From Micromonospora echinofusca (GTDB lineage: Bacteria > Actinomycetota > Actinomycetes > Mycobacteriales > Micromonosporaceae), in contig NZ_LT607733.1 of assembly GCF_900091445.1 (NCBI RefSeq), positions 558,001 through 622,000 on the forward strand: a DNA stretch of 64,000 nucleotides, in the 5' to 3' direction. How positions within the stretch are numbered: the first letter of the stretch is position 1; every line of letters begins with the position of its first letter. Under the pieces are notes generated by a model, which did no database searches, was not told the origin of the DNA, and was given only the letters and a program-made list of their open reading frames with translations. Below are positions 1 through 8,860 of this stretch, piece after piece. The position numbers and the translations under genes are program-made.

Positions 1-45
1 CTGGTCGGAGCCGATCACATCGAGCGTGCGGAGCCAACAGTGGTC

Positions 46-3000
46 ATGAAGAGCAGCAGCCCCCTGCCGAGGATGAGCCGACGCGGACGCGTCACGATCG
101 GTGTCCTGGTCGGGGTGTTCGTGCTCTTCACCCTGCTCGGCTGGGGTGTCCAGGCGTGGACGGACTGGCTGTGGTTCGACGAGGTCCGCTACACCGGGGT
201 CTTCACGGGGGTGCTGACGACCCGGCTGCTGCTCTTCTTCGTCGTCGGCCTGGGCATGGCGCTGATCGTCGGCGGCAACCTCTGGCTGGCCCAACGGCTG
301 CGCCCGCGCATGCGCCCGCACTCGCCCGAGCAGGCCACCCTGGAGCGTTACCGGATGCTGCTGGGCCCCCGGCTCGGCCTGTGGATCGCGCTGGTCGCCG
401 CCGTGGTCGGCCTCTTCGCCGGGCTGTCGGCGCAGAGCCGGTGGAACCAGTGGCTGCTCTTCCGCAACGGCGGGGACTTCGGCGTGAAGGACCCGGAGTT
501 CGGCATCGACGTCGGCTTCTACGTCTTCCAGCTGCCGTTCCTGCGCTACCTGCTCGGGGTGGGCTTCACCGCGGTGGTGCTCTCCGTGATCGGCGCGCTC
601 GCCGTGCACTACATCTTCGGCGGCGTCCGGCTCCAGGGCGTCGGCGACCGGATGACCAATGCCGCCCGGGCCCACCTGAGCACGCTCGTCGCGGTCTTCG
701 TCCTGCTGAAGGCGCTCGCGTACGTGCTGGACCGGCGCGCGATGCTGCTGGAGTACGGCAACGGCCCCGTCTACGGCGCCGGCTACGCCGACGTCAACGC
801 GTTGCTGCCGGCCAAGGAGATCCTCGCGTACATCTCCATCGTGGTGGCGATCGCGATCATCGTCTTCTCCAACGCCTGGATGCGCAACCTCGTCTGGCCG
901 GGCATCTCGCTGGCCCTGCTGGGCGTCTCCGCCGTCGCCATCGGCGGCGTCTACCCCTGGGCCGTGCAGACCTTCGAGGTCAAGCCCAGCGCGAAGGAGA
1001 AGGAAGCGCCCTACATCGAGCGCAGCATCAAGGCCACCCGCGCGGCGTTCGGCCTGGAGGCGGCCACCACCACGCCGTACGCGGCGAGCAACCTGAGGCC
1101 GCCGGCGACCCTCGCCACGGACACCTCCGTGGTGCCGAACATCCGGCTGCTCGACCCGCAACTGGTCTCCGAGACGTACACCCAGCGCCAGCAGGTCCGG
1201 CAGTTCTACGACTTCGGCGAGAAGCTGGACGTCGACCGCTACGGCGTCAACGGCAAGGTGCAGGACTACGTGGTCGGCCTCCGCGAGGTCAACTACCGGC
1301 AGCTGACCCCCCAGCAGAACACCTGGATCAACCGGCACACCGTCTACACCCACGGCTACGGGCTGGTGGCGGCGCCCGGTAACCGGGTGGTCTGCGGCGG
1401 CCAGCCCTTCTTCGTCTCCGGTTTCCTCGGCGACCCGCAGGAGCAGCAGAAGGAGCAGGGCCAGCAGACGGGCGAGCAGTGCGCCTCGCAGACCGAGCAG
1501 ATCGCGGCCAAGCAGCCCCGCGTCTACTACGGCGAGCGGATGGACGCCAGCGACTACGCGATCGTCGGCCAGAGCGACCCGGAGCGGAAGGCCGAGTTCG
1601 ACCGTCCGGTCGGCGAGGGCGGCGAGTCCTACACCTACACCGGCGAGGGCGGCGTCGAGATCGGCTCGTTCACCCGGCGGCTGCTCTACGCGATCAAGGA
1701 GCAGGAGTCGAACTTCCTGCTCTCCGACGCGGTCAACGACAACTCCAAGCTGCTCTACGTGCGCAACCCCCGCGACCGGGTGGAGAAGGTCGCGCCGTTC
1801 CTCACTCTCGACGGCGACCCGTACCCGGCCGTGGTCGACGGTCGGATCCAGTGGATCATCGACGGCTACACGACGGCGGCGACCTACCCGTACGCGGAGC
1901 GCATCAACCTCCAGGAGCAGACCACCGACGAGCTGACCGGGCGGGGCACCTTCCAGCTCGCCCGGGAGAACGTCAACTACATCCGCAACTCGGTGAAGGC
2001 CACCGTCGACGCGTACGACGGCACGGTCCGGCTCTACGAGTTCGACGAGACCGACCCGGTGCTCAAGGCGTGGAACAAGGCGTTCGGCGGCGACCTGGTG
2101 GTGCCGAAGGCGGAGATCCCGGCGGAGCTGGCCGAGCACTTCCGCTACCCGGCCGACCTGTTCAAGGTGCAGCGCAACCTGCTGACCCGGTTCCACGTGA
2201 CCGACCCGGGCGCCTTCTACTCGGAGACGGACTTCTGGCAGGTGCCGAACGTGCCGGACGCCCCCGACACCGGCCAGAAGCAGCCGCCCTACTACCTCTT
2301 CACGCAGTTCCCCGGCCAGGAATCGGCGCGCTTCCAGCTCACCTCGGCGGTCACCCCGAACGGCCGGGAGAACCTCGCGGCGCTGATCTCCGGGTCGTAC
2401 GTGGACGGGCAGCCGAGGCTGGAGGTGCTCGACCTGCCCGACCAGACCCGGATCTCCGGCCCGGTGCAGGTGCACCAGTCGATGACGAACAACGCCAACA
2501 TCCGGCAGCAGCTCAACCTGCTCCAGTCCCAGCAGGCCCAGGTGCAGTACGGCAACCTGCTCTCCCTGCCGTTCGGCGACGGCATGCTCTACGTCGAGCC
2601 GGTCTACGTGAAGACCGCCGCGCAGAACGCGCCGCCGCTGCTGCAACGGGTGCTGATGTCCTACGGCGACGGCGGCTCCTACGTGGTGCTGGCCAACAAC
2701 GTGGCCGACGGCATCAAGCAGCTCATCGAGCAGGGCAAGCAGGCCGCCACCCCGGGCACCCCGCCGCCCGCCGGCGGGACCCCGCCGCCGCCCGGGGGCA
2801 CCCCGCCGGGCGGGACCGCACCCCCGCTGACCGGCGAGCTGGCCGAGGCGGCCAACCGCGTGCAAACCGCCATCGCGGAGGTCCGGGCCGCCCAGACCTC
2901 GGGCGACTTCGAGCGGTACGGGCGCGCGTTGAAGGCGCTGGACGAGGCCCTCACCGCCTTCCAACAGGCCCAGCAGGCCGCCTCCGCCCCGACCCCGGGG

Positions 3001-3090
3001 GCGAGCGCCCCGGCGTCCCCGTCGCCCGGTGCCAGCGCCCCGGCGTCCCCGGCACCGGGTGGCAGCGCCTCCCCGAACCCGGGCGGCTGA
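46..3090 (+). CDS. UPF0182 family large membrane protein
   Basis: This is a roughly 1014-residue protein of the UPF0182 (COG1615) family, whose biochemical role is unknown. The first ~310 residues contain about seven hydrophobic segments (near residues 18-40, 60-82, 110-132, 165-190, 215-235, 258-280 and 285-308). A large soluble domain follows, presumably extracytoplasmic. The C-terminus from about residue 905 is low-complexity: Pro/Gly/Thr runs, a short helical stretch, then Ala/Ser/Pro repeats built on PGASAPASP. I chose the ATG at 46; an in-frame GTG at 40 would add two residues. The length fits the family. The Pro-rich tail may be a wall-spanning or interaction segment, which is inference. 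Confidence 0.9.
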   Translation: MKSSSPLPRMSRRGRVTIGVLVGVFVLFTLLGWGVQAWTDWLWFDEVRYTGVFTGVLTTRLLLFFVVGLGMALIVGGNLWLAQRLRPRMRPHSPEQATLERYRMLLGPRLGLWIALVAAVVGLFAGLSAQSRWNQWLLFRNGGDFGVKDPEFGIDVGFYVFQLPFLRYLLGVGFTAVVLSVIGALAVHYIFGGVRLQGVGDRMTNAARAHLSTLVAVFVLLKALAYVLDRRAMLLEYGNGPVYGAGYADVNALLPAKEILAYISIVVAIAIIVFSNAWMRNLVWPGISLALLGVSAVAIGGVYPWAVQTFEVKPSAKEKEAPYIERSIKATRAAFGLEAATTTPYAASNLRPPATLATDTSVVPNIRLLDPQLVSETYTQRQQVRQFYDFGEKLDVDRYGVNGKVQDYVVGLREVNYRQLTPQQNTWINRHTVYTHGYGLVAAPGNRVVCGGQPFFVSGFLGDPQEQQKEQGQQTGEQCASQTEQIAAKQPRVYYGERMDASDYAIVGQSDPERKAEFDRPVGEGGESYTYTGEGGVEIGSFTRRLLYAIKEQESNFLLSDAVNDNSKLLYVRNPRDRVEKVAPFLTLDGDPYPAVVDGRIQWIIDGYTTAATYPYAERINLQEQTTDELTGRGTFQLARENVNYIRNSVKATVDAYDGTVRLYEFDETDPVLKAWNKAFGGDLVVPKAEIPAELAEHFRYPADLFKVQRNLLTRFHVTDPGAFYSETDFWQVPNVPDAPDTGQKQPPYYLFTQFPGQESARFQLTSAVTPNGRENLAALISGSYVDGQPRLEVLDLPDQTRISGPVQVHQSMTNNANIRQQLNLLQSQQAQVQYGNLLSLPFGDGMLYVEPVYVKTAAQNAPPLLQRVLMSYGDGGSYVVLANNVADGIKQLIEQGKQAATPGTPPPAGGTPPPPGGTPPGGTAPPLTGELAEAANRVQTAIAEVRAAQTSGDFERYGRALKALDEALTAFQQAQQAASAPTPGASAPASPSPGASAPASPAPGGSASPNPGG

Positions 3091-3108
3091 CCCGTACCAC
3101 CCCTCGCG

Positions 3109-3153
3109 GCGCCCCCGGCCCACGGACCGAACCGGTCCCGACGCCGGGGGCGC
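3109..3153 (+). terminator. Hairpin after the UPF0182 gene
   Basis: An 11-bp perfect GC stem (arms 3109-3119 and 3143-3153) lies 18 nt after the stop codon. The loop is 23 nt and there is no T tract, as is usual in this genome. It is a plausible terminator, but the long loop lowers confidence. Confidence 0.45.
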
Positions 3154-3256
3154 TGTCGTGTTCGCGACGGCCGGCCCGGCACCCGCAACCCGCCACCCCA
3201 CGACGCCGTCTTCCCTGCAAGAGGCGGGGAACGACCGGAGAGCGTGGGTCGGAGAC

Positions 3257-3766
3257 ATGAGAGATGCGACGAGCTTCGACGAGTTCTACCGGAGCACCTC
3301 CCGGCGGATGCTCCGCTACGGCTACGCCGTGGCCGGTGACCACACCGAGGCACAGGACCTGGTGCAGGAGGCGTACGCCCGGGCCTGGCGGCAGTGGGGC
3401 GGCCTGGCCGCCCACCCGGCGCCGGAGGCGTGGCTGCGGCTCGTGGTCGCCCGGCTCGCCACGGACCGGTGGCGCCGGTTGCAGGGTTGGCGCGTCGCGC
3501 TGAGCCGCACGGGCCCGCCCGAGCCGGTGCCGCCACCGAACGAGGACGCCGTGCTGCTGGCGGGCGCGCTGCGCCGGCTACCGACCGCCCAGCGGCAGGC
3601 GCTCGCCCTGCACTACCTCTTCGACATGTCGGTGCAGGACATCGCCCGGGAGACGCGGGTACCCACCGGCACCGTGAAGTCCTGGCTGTCGCGGGGGCGG
3701 GCGCGGCTGGCCACGCTGCTGCCCGGCCTGCCCACGGAGGAGTTGGAGGCGAACGATGTCGCGTGA
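3257..3766 (+). CDS. ECF sigma factor, SigE-like family
   Basis: A 169-residue ECF-type sigma-70 factor that would direct RNA polymerase to alternative promoters. Region 2 is visible as FDEFYRSTSRRMLRYGYAVA followed by the DLVQEAYARAW core helix. Region 4 is the helix-turn-helix LPTAQRQALALHYLFDMSVQDIA with VPTGTVKSWLSRGRARL. I chose the ATG at 3257 because the longer open frame upstream does not resemble the family. The end overlaps the next gene by 11 bp, so the two are probably co-translated and the downstream protein is a likely regulator of this sigma factor. The target regulon cannot be read from sequence. Confidence 0.85.
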   Translation: MRDATSFDEFYRSTSRRMLRYGYAVAGDHTEAQDLVQEAYARAWRQWGGLAAHPAPEAWLRLVVARLATDRWRRLQGWRVALSRTGPPEPVPPPNEDAVLLAGALRRLPTAQRQALALHYLFDMSVQDIARETRVPTGTVKSWLSRGRARLATLLPGLPTEELEANDVA

Positions 3767-4700
3767 ACTGTCCGAGCTCTACCGGTCGCTCGCCGAGGAT
3801 GCCGACGGCCGTACCCTCGCCCTCCCCGAGGAACTGCGCGGGCGCGCCGACCGGCGGGCCCGGCGGCGGATCACCGGCACCGCGCTCGGGACGGCGCTGC
3901 TGGTCGGTGGGCTGGCGACCGGCACCGGGCTGGTGCTCGCCGAGGAGCGCGGGCCCGTCGCGCCGCCCGCCGCCGTCGAGCCGCCGTCGAGCGTGCCGGC
4001 GGCGCCGACCGCGTCCACCCCACCGGCCGCCACGGCCGGACCGGTCGTCCCGACCGGAGGCACACCGAGGGCGACGGGCACGCCGGCGGCGGCCGGCAGC
4101 ACCCGCGCCGCGCCGCCCCGGGCGCCCGGCCGCGTCCCCGACCGGGCCTTCTTCGTCCAGGCCGCGTCGAACCGCACGGGCATCGAGCCGTCCTTCCGGG
4201 ACACCGACGCGCTGCCCGCGCTCTGCGACGCCCGCTACCGCAGCGACGCCGGCATCGTGCAGCGCCGTACCCGCAACCTGGCCTACAAGCTGCCGCAGAC
4301 CCCGCAGGGGTACGTCCCGGACGGCAGCTACGCGCACACCGTCACCCTCTACCGGCCTGGGCGGGCCGACGAGTTCCTCCGCGAGCTGCGGGCGGCGGTG
4401 CGGGGCTGTCCCACGCAGCCGGGGGTGGGCGGCGGCAACGCGTCGACCTCCCGACTGCGGCTGCTCGCCGACGCCGGCTTCGGCGACGGGTCGGTGCTGT
4501 TCGAGATCCGGACGCCGGCCCGGGACATCGACGGCAACCCCACGGGCGGCGGGGAGGTCCGGCTGATCCGGGCGATCCGGGTCGACGACGTGGTGACCGT
4601 GCTCTGGGAGCAGGGCTGGGAGGGCACCTCCTCGCCCCGGTCGCAGGTCGACGCCGACAGCCGGCGGGCCGTGGCCGCGATCGAGGACTGGCTGCGCTGA
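3756..4700 (+). CDS. Membrane-anchored protein paired with ECF sigma factor
   Basis: A 314-residue protein whose ATG lies inside the end of the sigma gene. An acidic N-terminal segment (MSRELSELYRSLAEDADGRT) precedes a basic stretch and one transmembrane helix at about residues 45-67. Then comes an Ala/Pro/Thr-rich linker and a soluble domain from about residue 130. This topology, with a cytoplasmic N-terminus, one TM and an outer domain, and the overlap with the sigma gene suggest an anti-sigma-like regulator. No zinc-binding HxxxCxxC motif is visible, so that role is inferred from context only. It could also be an uncharacterised surface protein. Confidence 0.7.
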   Translation: MSRELSELYRSLAEDADGRTLALPEELRGRADRRARRRITGTALGTALLVGGLATGTGLVLAEERGPVAPPAAVEPPSSVPAAPTASTPPAATAGPVVPTGGTPRATGTPAAAGSTRAAPPRAPGRVPDRAFFVQAASNRTGIEPSFRDTDALPALCDARYRSDAGIVQRRTRNLAYKLPQTPQGYVPDGSYAHTVTLYRPGRADEFLRELRAAVRGCPTQPGVGGGNASTSRLRLLADAGFGDGSVLFEIRTPARDIDGNPTGGGEVRLIRAIRVDDVVTVLWEQGWEGTSSPRSQVDADSRRAVAAIEDWLR

Positions 4701-4703
4701 GGC

Positions 4704-4740
4704 GTACGCCGCCCGGGTCGGGCAGGCCCGGGCGGCGTAC
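4704..4740 (+). terminator. Strong hairpin terminator after the sigma operon
   Basis: A perfect 14-bp stem (4704-4717 with 4727-4740) and a 9-nt loop begin 4 nt after the stop codon of the preceding gene. There is no T tract. Position and stability support termination of the sigma/partner transcript before the tRNA promoter. Confidence 0.75.
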
Positions 4741-4753
4741 TGCCGGGGTCGTT

Positions 4754-4783
4754 TTGCGGCGACGGGGGCCGGTGGGATACGGT
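4754..4783 (+). promoter_or_regulatory. Promoter of first tRNA-fMet gene
   Basis: A TTGCGG hexamer at 4754-4759 and a TACGGT hexamer at 4778-4783 are spaced by 18 nt, in the form of a sigma-70-type promoter. The -10 element ends 11 nt before the mature tRNA start, which suits a short 5' leader. Confidence 0.55.
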
Positions 4784-4794
4784 GTACGAACCGA

Positions 4795-4871
4795 CGCGGG
4801 GTGGAGCAGCTCGGTAGCTCGCTGGGCTCATAACCCAGAGGTCGCAGGTTCAAATCCTGTCCCCGCTACCA
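4795..4871 (+). tRNA. Initiator tRNA-fMet (CAT), copy 1
   Basis: A 77-nt cloverleaf with the CCA end encoded. The 7-bp acceptor has an unpaired first base (C1 opposite T72). The D stem is GAGC/GCTC and the anticodon loop CTCATAA gives anticodon CAT. The anticodon stem contains three consecutive G:C pairs (GGG/CCC). The mismatched first base pair and these G:C pairs are the hallmarks of initiator tRNA, so this carries formyl-Met for translation start. It is identical to the copy at 5687-5763. Confidence 0.95.
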
Positions 4872-4875
4872 CGAC

Positions 4876-4909
4876 GGAACGGCCCCGGAGTTCACTCCGG
4901 GGCCGTTCC
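4876..4909 (+). terminator. tRNA-fMet copy 1 terminator
   Basis: A perfect 15-bp stem (4876-4890 with 4895-4909) closes a TTCA loop, 4 nt after the tRNA CCA. The second tRNA copy has the same hairpin with a compensatory G:C to A:T change, which shows that the structure is conserved rather than only the sequence. Confidence 0.85.
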
Positions 4910-4925
4910 GCATTCTCGGATCCCA

Positions 4926-5130
4926 CGCCTTGCCCGCCGTCTTGCCTGGCGCCCCGTCTTGCCTGGAAGCCCCGCTGCCTGCCGCCTTGCCCGCTGCCTT
5001 GCCCGCTGCCTTGCCCGCTGCCTTGCCTTGCCTGGCCGCCGGCCGCCTTGCCCCGCCGCCGGCCGCCTTGCCTGGCCGCCGGCCGCCAGCCGCTTGCCTG
5101 CCTGGCGTTGCCTGCCTGGCGTTGCCTGCC
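4926..5130. repeat. Degenerate low-complexity repeats between tRNA copies
   Basis: This noncoding stretch is built from variants of GCCTTGCC. It includes three perfect 12-bp tandem units (GCCTTGCCCGCT at 4984-5019) and later a twofold CTGGCGTTGCCTGC unit near 5102-5129. Open frames across it are artefacts of the repeat. No gene is seen from 4910 to 5686 apart from the palindrome at 5404 and the second tRNA promoter. Confidence 0.7.
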
Positions 5131-5403
5131 GGCACGCCGCTGGCGTGCCTGGCTGCTGCCCGTTGCCCGTCCGTCGGCCATGTCCGGTCACTCGGTCGTG
5201 CCCTGTCCCCGCGGTGGCCGTTCACGTCCCGGCGCGGCGGGCGGCAATCCGCCATCGTGGTACCGGCCCCGATCGGTGTGGGCACGAACGGACCGTATGA
5301 CGCGGGTCACTCCACCTCGCCGCTGGCGCACCCGCCCTCGGCCTTGACCACCCTCGCCGGCTCAGCCCGAGTGCCAACCTCCACGTCACCCCACCCAGCC
5401 AAG

Positions 5404-5466
5404 CGGTGATCAGGACGCCGTGGACCCTATGACCCCTGGATGACGTCCACGGCGTCCTGATCACCG
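5404..5466. repeat. Long palindromic element, GGTGATCAGGAC family (copy A)
   Basis: Perfect inverted repeat arms of 22 bp (5404-5425 and 5445-5466) flank a 19-nt loop. The outer 12 bases of the left arm are GGTGATCAGGAC, itself containing the palindrome TGATCA. A related element occurs at 44438-44504. It lies in noncoding DNA between the two tRNA genes. It may act as a dispersed intergenic repeat, a terminator or a protein-binding site; sequence alone does not decide. Confidence 0.8.
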
Positions 5467-5669
5467 GACGTTCGCGGGGGAGGAGGCGGTGTGTTCGTGT
5501 TCAGGGAGGAGCTTGGAGCGGGCTAGAGGTTCCGTGGCGGCCCAGTGCGGTCGGACGGGGCGGGAGACGGGTGGGATCCCGCACGGGTCTCTGGTGCCTG
5601 TTTGTGCTGGTCAGAGAGGGGGCTGCGGCGGGATCGGGGGTCCGCTGATCATCGCGGCGTCGGGTGCGC

Positions 5670-5675
5670 TACAGT
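5670..5675 (+). promoter_or_regulatory. -10 element of second tRNA-fMet gene
   Basis: A TACAGT hexamer ends 11 nt before the mature tRNA start, the same distance as in copy 1. I see no convincing -35 hexamer, so this is a partial promoter call. Confidence 0.45.
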
Positions 5676-5686
5676 TAACGAGCCGA

Positions 5687-5763
5687 CGCGGGGTGGAGCA
5701 GCTCGGTAGCTCGCTGGGCTCATAACCCAGAGGTCGCAGGTTCAAATCCTGTCCCCGCTACCA
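5687..5763 (+). tRNA. Initiator tRNA-fMet (CAT), copy 2
   Basis: This is identical over all 77 nt to the copy at 4795-4871, including the C1/T72 mismatch, the three G:C pairs in the anticodon stem and the encoded CCA. Identity extends only a few bases on either side, from CCGACG upstream to ACGACGGAACG downstream, so the duplicated unit is about 91 bp. Promoter and spacer sequences differ. Confidence 0.95.
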
Positions 5764-5767
5764 CGAC

Positions 5768-5801
5768 GGAACGACCCCGGACTCTACTCCGGGGTCGTTC
5801 C
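5768..5801 (+). terminator. tRNA-fMet copy 2 terminator
   Basis: A 14-bp perfect stem (5768-5781 with 5788-5801) with a 6-nt loop, at the same distance from the tRNA as in copy 1. One stem pair differs from copy 1 by a compensatory change. Confidence 0.85.
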
Positions 5802-5849
5802 GCATTTCCGGGCCCACCCGCTGCCCGACGATCAGCCAGCCCCAGCCCC

Positions 5850-5895
5850 GGCTCCAGCTCCGGCCCCCGGCTCCAGCTCCGGCCCCCGGCTCCGT
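5850..5895. repeat. 19-bp tandem repeat, 2.4 copies
   Basis: The unit GGCTCCAGCTCCGGCCCCC occurs at 5850-5868 and 5869-5887, followed by a partial third copy. It is noncoding. The rest of 5802-6058 contains nothing else I recognise. Confidence 0.6.
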
Positions 5896-6058
5896 GCCGC
5901 CTGCCGTGCTCGTGTCCGCTCCCGCTGTTGTCCGCGCCTGACGCTGGAGTTCAGGGGGGCACGGGAGAGGGGTGCCGGTCGGGCGGGAGGGCGGCGCCAA
6001 CGTCGGATTCCTCCCCGGCCGACGTGCCGGGGTTGCGGTTGTCGGCGAGGATGTTGGC

Positions 6059-6307
6059 ATGTCTGCATTCGGTAAGTGGTGGGGCCGGTTGACGACCGTC
6101 CTCGGAACGGTCGTGCTGTCGGTGTTCGTGCCCGTCGCGGCTTGGGCGTCCACCGGTACGGGTGAGCTGGTGGTGGAGGCCGCCCGGCGGCGGCGCGGGG
6201 GCGGCTTCGGCTTCATCGGCCTGCTCTGCTGCCTGGTCGTGGTCGCCGGAGTTGTCTTCCTCCTCCTGCGCATGATGCGTAACCGTCGGGGCGGACCGCC
6301 GCGCTGA
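6059..6307 (+). CDS. Small secreted/membrane hypothetical protein
   Basis: An 82-residue protein beginning MSAFGKWWGRL. The first ~30 residues form a signal-like hydrophobic segment ending near VAAWAS. A short basic segment (AARRRRGGG) follows, then a second hydrophobic helix (about residues 48-70) and a basic tail. The ATG at 6059 has GAGG 8 nt upstream, which fixes the start. No family is recognised. It is probably a small membrane protein. Confidence 0.6.
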   Translation: MSAFGKWWGRLTTVLGTVVLSVFVPVAAWASTGTGELVVEAARRRRGGGFGFIGLLCCLVVVAGVVFLLLRMMRNRRGGPPR

Positions 6308-6529
6308 GGTAGCGGCGCCACCGCGCCGAAGCTGCGCCTCGGTCGAGGCGCCGGGTGCCTCGACCCGGCTCGGCTCGAAGCACCCGACCCGGTACCCGGC
6401 TGGCGGTAGCCGCTCTGAGCGTCGGCGTGCCCTGCTCGGTGTTCAGTCCGGGCAGGCCGGCGATGGCCGCCGGGAGCGGCGGCGCACCCGACCCGGCACG
6501 GCTCGCGGAGCAGGCGTACATGTCCGGGT

Positions 6530-7861
6530 CTACCCGGCCAGCGCCGCGTCCGCCCGTGCCAGGAAGCGGGCCGCTGCCGCCCGGGGGCCGGTTTCGCCGC
6601 CGCGAACGCTCTCGGCGGCCTGCAACAGCAGTGCCCGCACCCGCAGGTGCCCCTGCGGAGGCGGGCTGGGCGCCGGCCCGAGCCGGGCGGCCAGCGCGGC
6701 GCCGAGGGCCGTCGCGCGCCGCTGTGCCGGGTCGGTGATGCTGCCCTCGACGAAGCTCCGTACGGCGAGGCTGGGGCTGACACCGCGTTCGTGGCCGAGC
6801 GCCGTCCCCGCCTCGCCGTTGTTCGTCAGGAAGTTGATCACGTCTGCGACCAGGGCGGGGTGTCGGGTGCCGCGGAAGGCCGCCCAGTACATCGACGCCC
6901 GGTGCCACTGCGCCTCGACGGGGCCCGGCATGGCGACCACGCCGAGTTCGGAATCGGTGAGGCGCTGGAGTTCCGGCAGCTGGTGCGACCAGGCGAACGA
7001 GGCGGCCGTGGCGCCGGTGACCACGAGCTGCCGCGTCGGCTCGCCGCCCTCGGCCTGCTCCACGAGGGCCGCGCTCGGGGTCGCCCGGCCGGAGCGGGCG
7101 CGCCGCCACAGCTCGAACCACTCGGTAAGCGCGTCGGCGCCGAAGCCGAGCTGGCGGTCGCGGTAGAACTCACCGCCCTGGCCGCGCAGCCAGAGCCAGA
7201 ACGCCCGGTGGTCGCCGGACGGGTCCATCGTGCCGGCCACCCGGCCCTCGCCGACCCGGGTGACCCGCCGCGCCCAGGCGACGTACTCCGTCCAGGACAT
7301 TCCCGTGCTCGGCTCGGGCAGCCGCAGCCGGCGCAGCAGCGTGCGGTCGTAGACGACGGCGGCGGTGGTCTGTCCCGCGGCGACGCCGACCGTACGCCCG
7401 TCGACCTGCCCGTAGCGGACCAGGCCCGGGGGCAGGGTGCGCAGGTCGACGCGGTGGTCGGCGACGTAGGCGCTGAGGTCGAGGACGATCTCGCGGCGGG
7501 CGTACTCGGTGAGCATGCCGTCGTCGAGCTGGATCAGGTCGGGCACGTTGCCGCCCGCCGCCTGGGTGGCCAGCCGGTCGTAGTAGCCGTCGGCGCCCTG
7601 CCAGGTGATGCGGAAGCCGACGCGGGGATTGCGGTCGGTGTAGAGCCGCAGCACCCGTTCGGTGAGTTCGGCCCGCTTCGCCCCGCCGTACCAGAACACC
7701 GACAGCTCGACCGGCCCGGTCTCCTCCGGGGCCGTCTGGTCCTCGCTGCACCCGGTGAGCCCGCCGGCGGCAAGCACCGGCGCGCCCAGCAACGCGGCGA
7801 GCACCCGACGCCGGCCCGGGTCCGCTCCGGCGCGGGGCAGCGGAAATCGGGCAGCGGGCAC
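6530..7861 (-). CDS. Extracellular solute-binding lipoprotein, sugar ABC type
   Basis: A 443-residue substrate-binding protein of the family-1 (sugar) type. The start is the GTG at 7861, preceded at 5 nt by AGGAG; longer frames lack this. The N-terminus has GRRRV, a hydrophobic core and the lipobox LTGC with Cys38, so the protein is lipid-anchored outside the membrane; the arginines would allow Tat export. Family features include VPDLIQLDDGMLTEYARR and a C-terminal INFLTNNGEAG segment. No permease or ATPase genes are adjacent, so it is an orphan binding protein and its sugar is unknown. Confidence 0.82.
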   Translation of the reverse strand: MPAARFPLPRAGADPGRRRVLAALLGAPVLAAGGLTGCSEDQTAPEETGPVELSVFWYGGAKRAELTERVLRLYTDRNPRVGFRITWQGADGYYDRLATQAAGGNVPDLIQLDDGMLTEYARREIVLDLSAYVADHRVDLRTLPPGLVRYGQVDGRTVGVAAGQTTAAVVYDRTLLRRLRLPEPSTGMSWTEYVAWARRVTRVGEGRVAGTMDPSGDHRAFWLWLRGQGGEFYRDRQLGFGADALTEWFELWRRARSGRATPSAALVEQAEGGEPTRQLVVTGATAASFAWSHQLPELQRLTDSELGVVAMPGPVEAQWHRASMYWAAFRGTRHPALVADVINFLTNNGEAGTALGHERGVSPSLAVRSFVEGSITDPAQRRATALGAALAARLGPAPSPPPQGHLRVRALLLQAAESVRGGETGPRAAAARFLARADAALAG

Positions 7862-8026
7862 GGAAACTCCTGGCGGACCGGTGGGGCGGGCGGCCGGATC
7901 ATTCACGCAGGCGCGGAGAGGGGTGTCAACGTACGTCCGGCCACACCACCGCACCCCAGGCGTACGCATCGATGCCCGCAGCCTCCGGCCGAGGCCGTAC
8001 CTGGCCCGCATGGTGTACTAGGGCGC

Positions 8027-8860
8027 GTGGAACTTCTGCACTCGGGCAAGGTCAGGGACGTCTACGCCGACGGCGACGACCTGATCCTGGTCGCCTCCGA
8101 CCGCATCTCGATCTACGACGTGGTGCTGCCGACGCCGATCCCCGACAAGGGCAAGCTGCTCACCGCGCTGTCGCTGTGGTGGTTCGAGCAGCTGGCCGAC
8201 CTGGTGCCGAACCACGTCGTCTCGGCCACCGACGTGCCCGCCGAGTTCGCCGGTCGGGCCGTGCGCTGCCGGCGGCTGGAGATGTTGCCCGTGGAGTGCG
8301 TCGCCCGGGGCTACCTGACCGGCGGCGGCCTGAAGGAGTACCAGCGCACCGGCGCGGTCTCCGGCGTCGAGCTGCCGCGTGGCCTGGTCGAGGCGTCGAT
8401 CCTGCCCGAGCCGATCTTCACCCCGTCGACCAAGGCGCCGGTGGGGGAGCACGACGAGCCGATCACCTTCGCCGAGGTGGTGGACAAGGTCGGTGCCGAG
8501 ACCGCCGAGCGGCTGCGCCGGATCACGATCGACGTCTACCGCCGGGGCGCCGAGCTGGCGGCCGACCGGGGCATCCTGGTCGCCGACACCAAGCTCGAAC
8601 TGGGCTGGGCTCCCGACGGCACGCTGATGCTCGGCGACGAGCTGCTCACCTCCGACTCGTCCCGGTTCTGGCCGGCGGAGTCGTACCAGCCGGGCCGGGC
8701 GCAGTTCTCCTACGACAAGCAGTACGTGCGCGACTGGGCGGTGGAGAGCGGCTGGGACAAGCAGGCCCCGGCGCCGGAGGTGCCGGCCGAGGTCGTCGAG
8801 GCGACCCGGGCCCGCTACGTGGACGTCTACGAGAAGCTCACCGGCAACCGCTGGGACTGA
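8027..8860 (+). CDS. purC: Phosphoribosylaminoimidazole-succinocarboxamide synthase
   Basis: SAICAR synthetase joins CAIR and aspartate with ATP in purine synthesis. The 277-residue protein shows the family signatures SGKVRDVY near the N-terminus, ASDRISIYD, ECVARGYL, ITIDVYRRG, ADTKLELGW and SSRFWP. I chose the GTG at 8027: it begins exactly at the conserved MELLHSGKVRD. There is no Shine-Dalgarno sequence, and a TGTACT hexamer 7 nt upstream suggests leaderless transcription. It stands alone, converging on glpK. Confidence 0.95.
   Translation: MELLHSGKVRDVYADGDDLILVASDRISIYDVVLPTPIPDKGKLLTALSLWWFEQLADLVPNHVVSATDVPAEFAGRAVRCRRLEMLPVECVARGYLTGGGLKEYQRTGAVSGVELPRGLVEASILPEPIFTPSTKAPVGEHDEPITFAEVVDKVGAETAERLRRITIDVYRRGAELAADRGILVADTKLELGWAPDGTLMLGDELLTSDSSRFWPAESYQPGRAQFSYDKQYVRDWAVESGWDKQAPAPEVPAEVVEATRARYVDVYEKLTGNRWD

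Noticed and set aside
2679..4853. 724-codon minus-strand frame across the sigma operon
   Set aside because: Arg/Pro/Ala-rich shadow that overlaps three well-supported features including a tRNA.
4926..5410. Coding potential between the two tRNA genes
   Set aside because: All frames are open because of 12-bp and related repeats; the translations are simple Leu/Pro/Cys/Ala repeats and there is no ribosome site.
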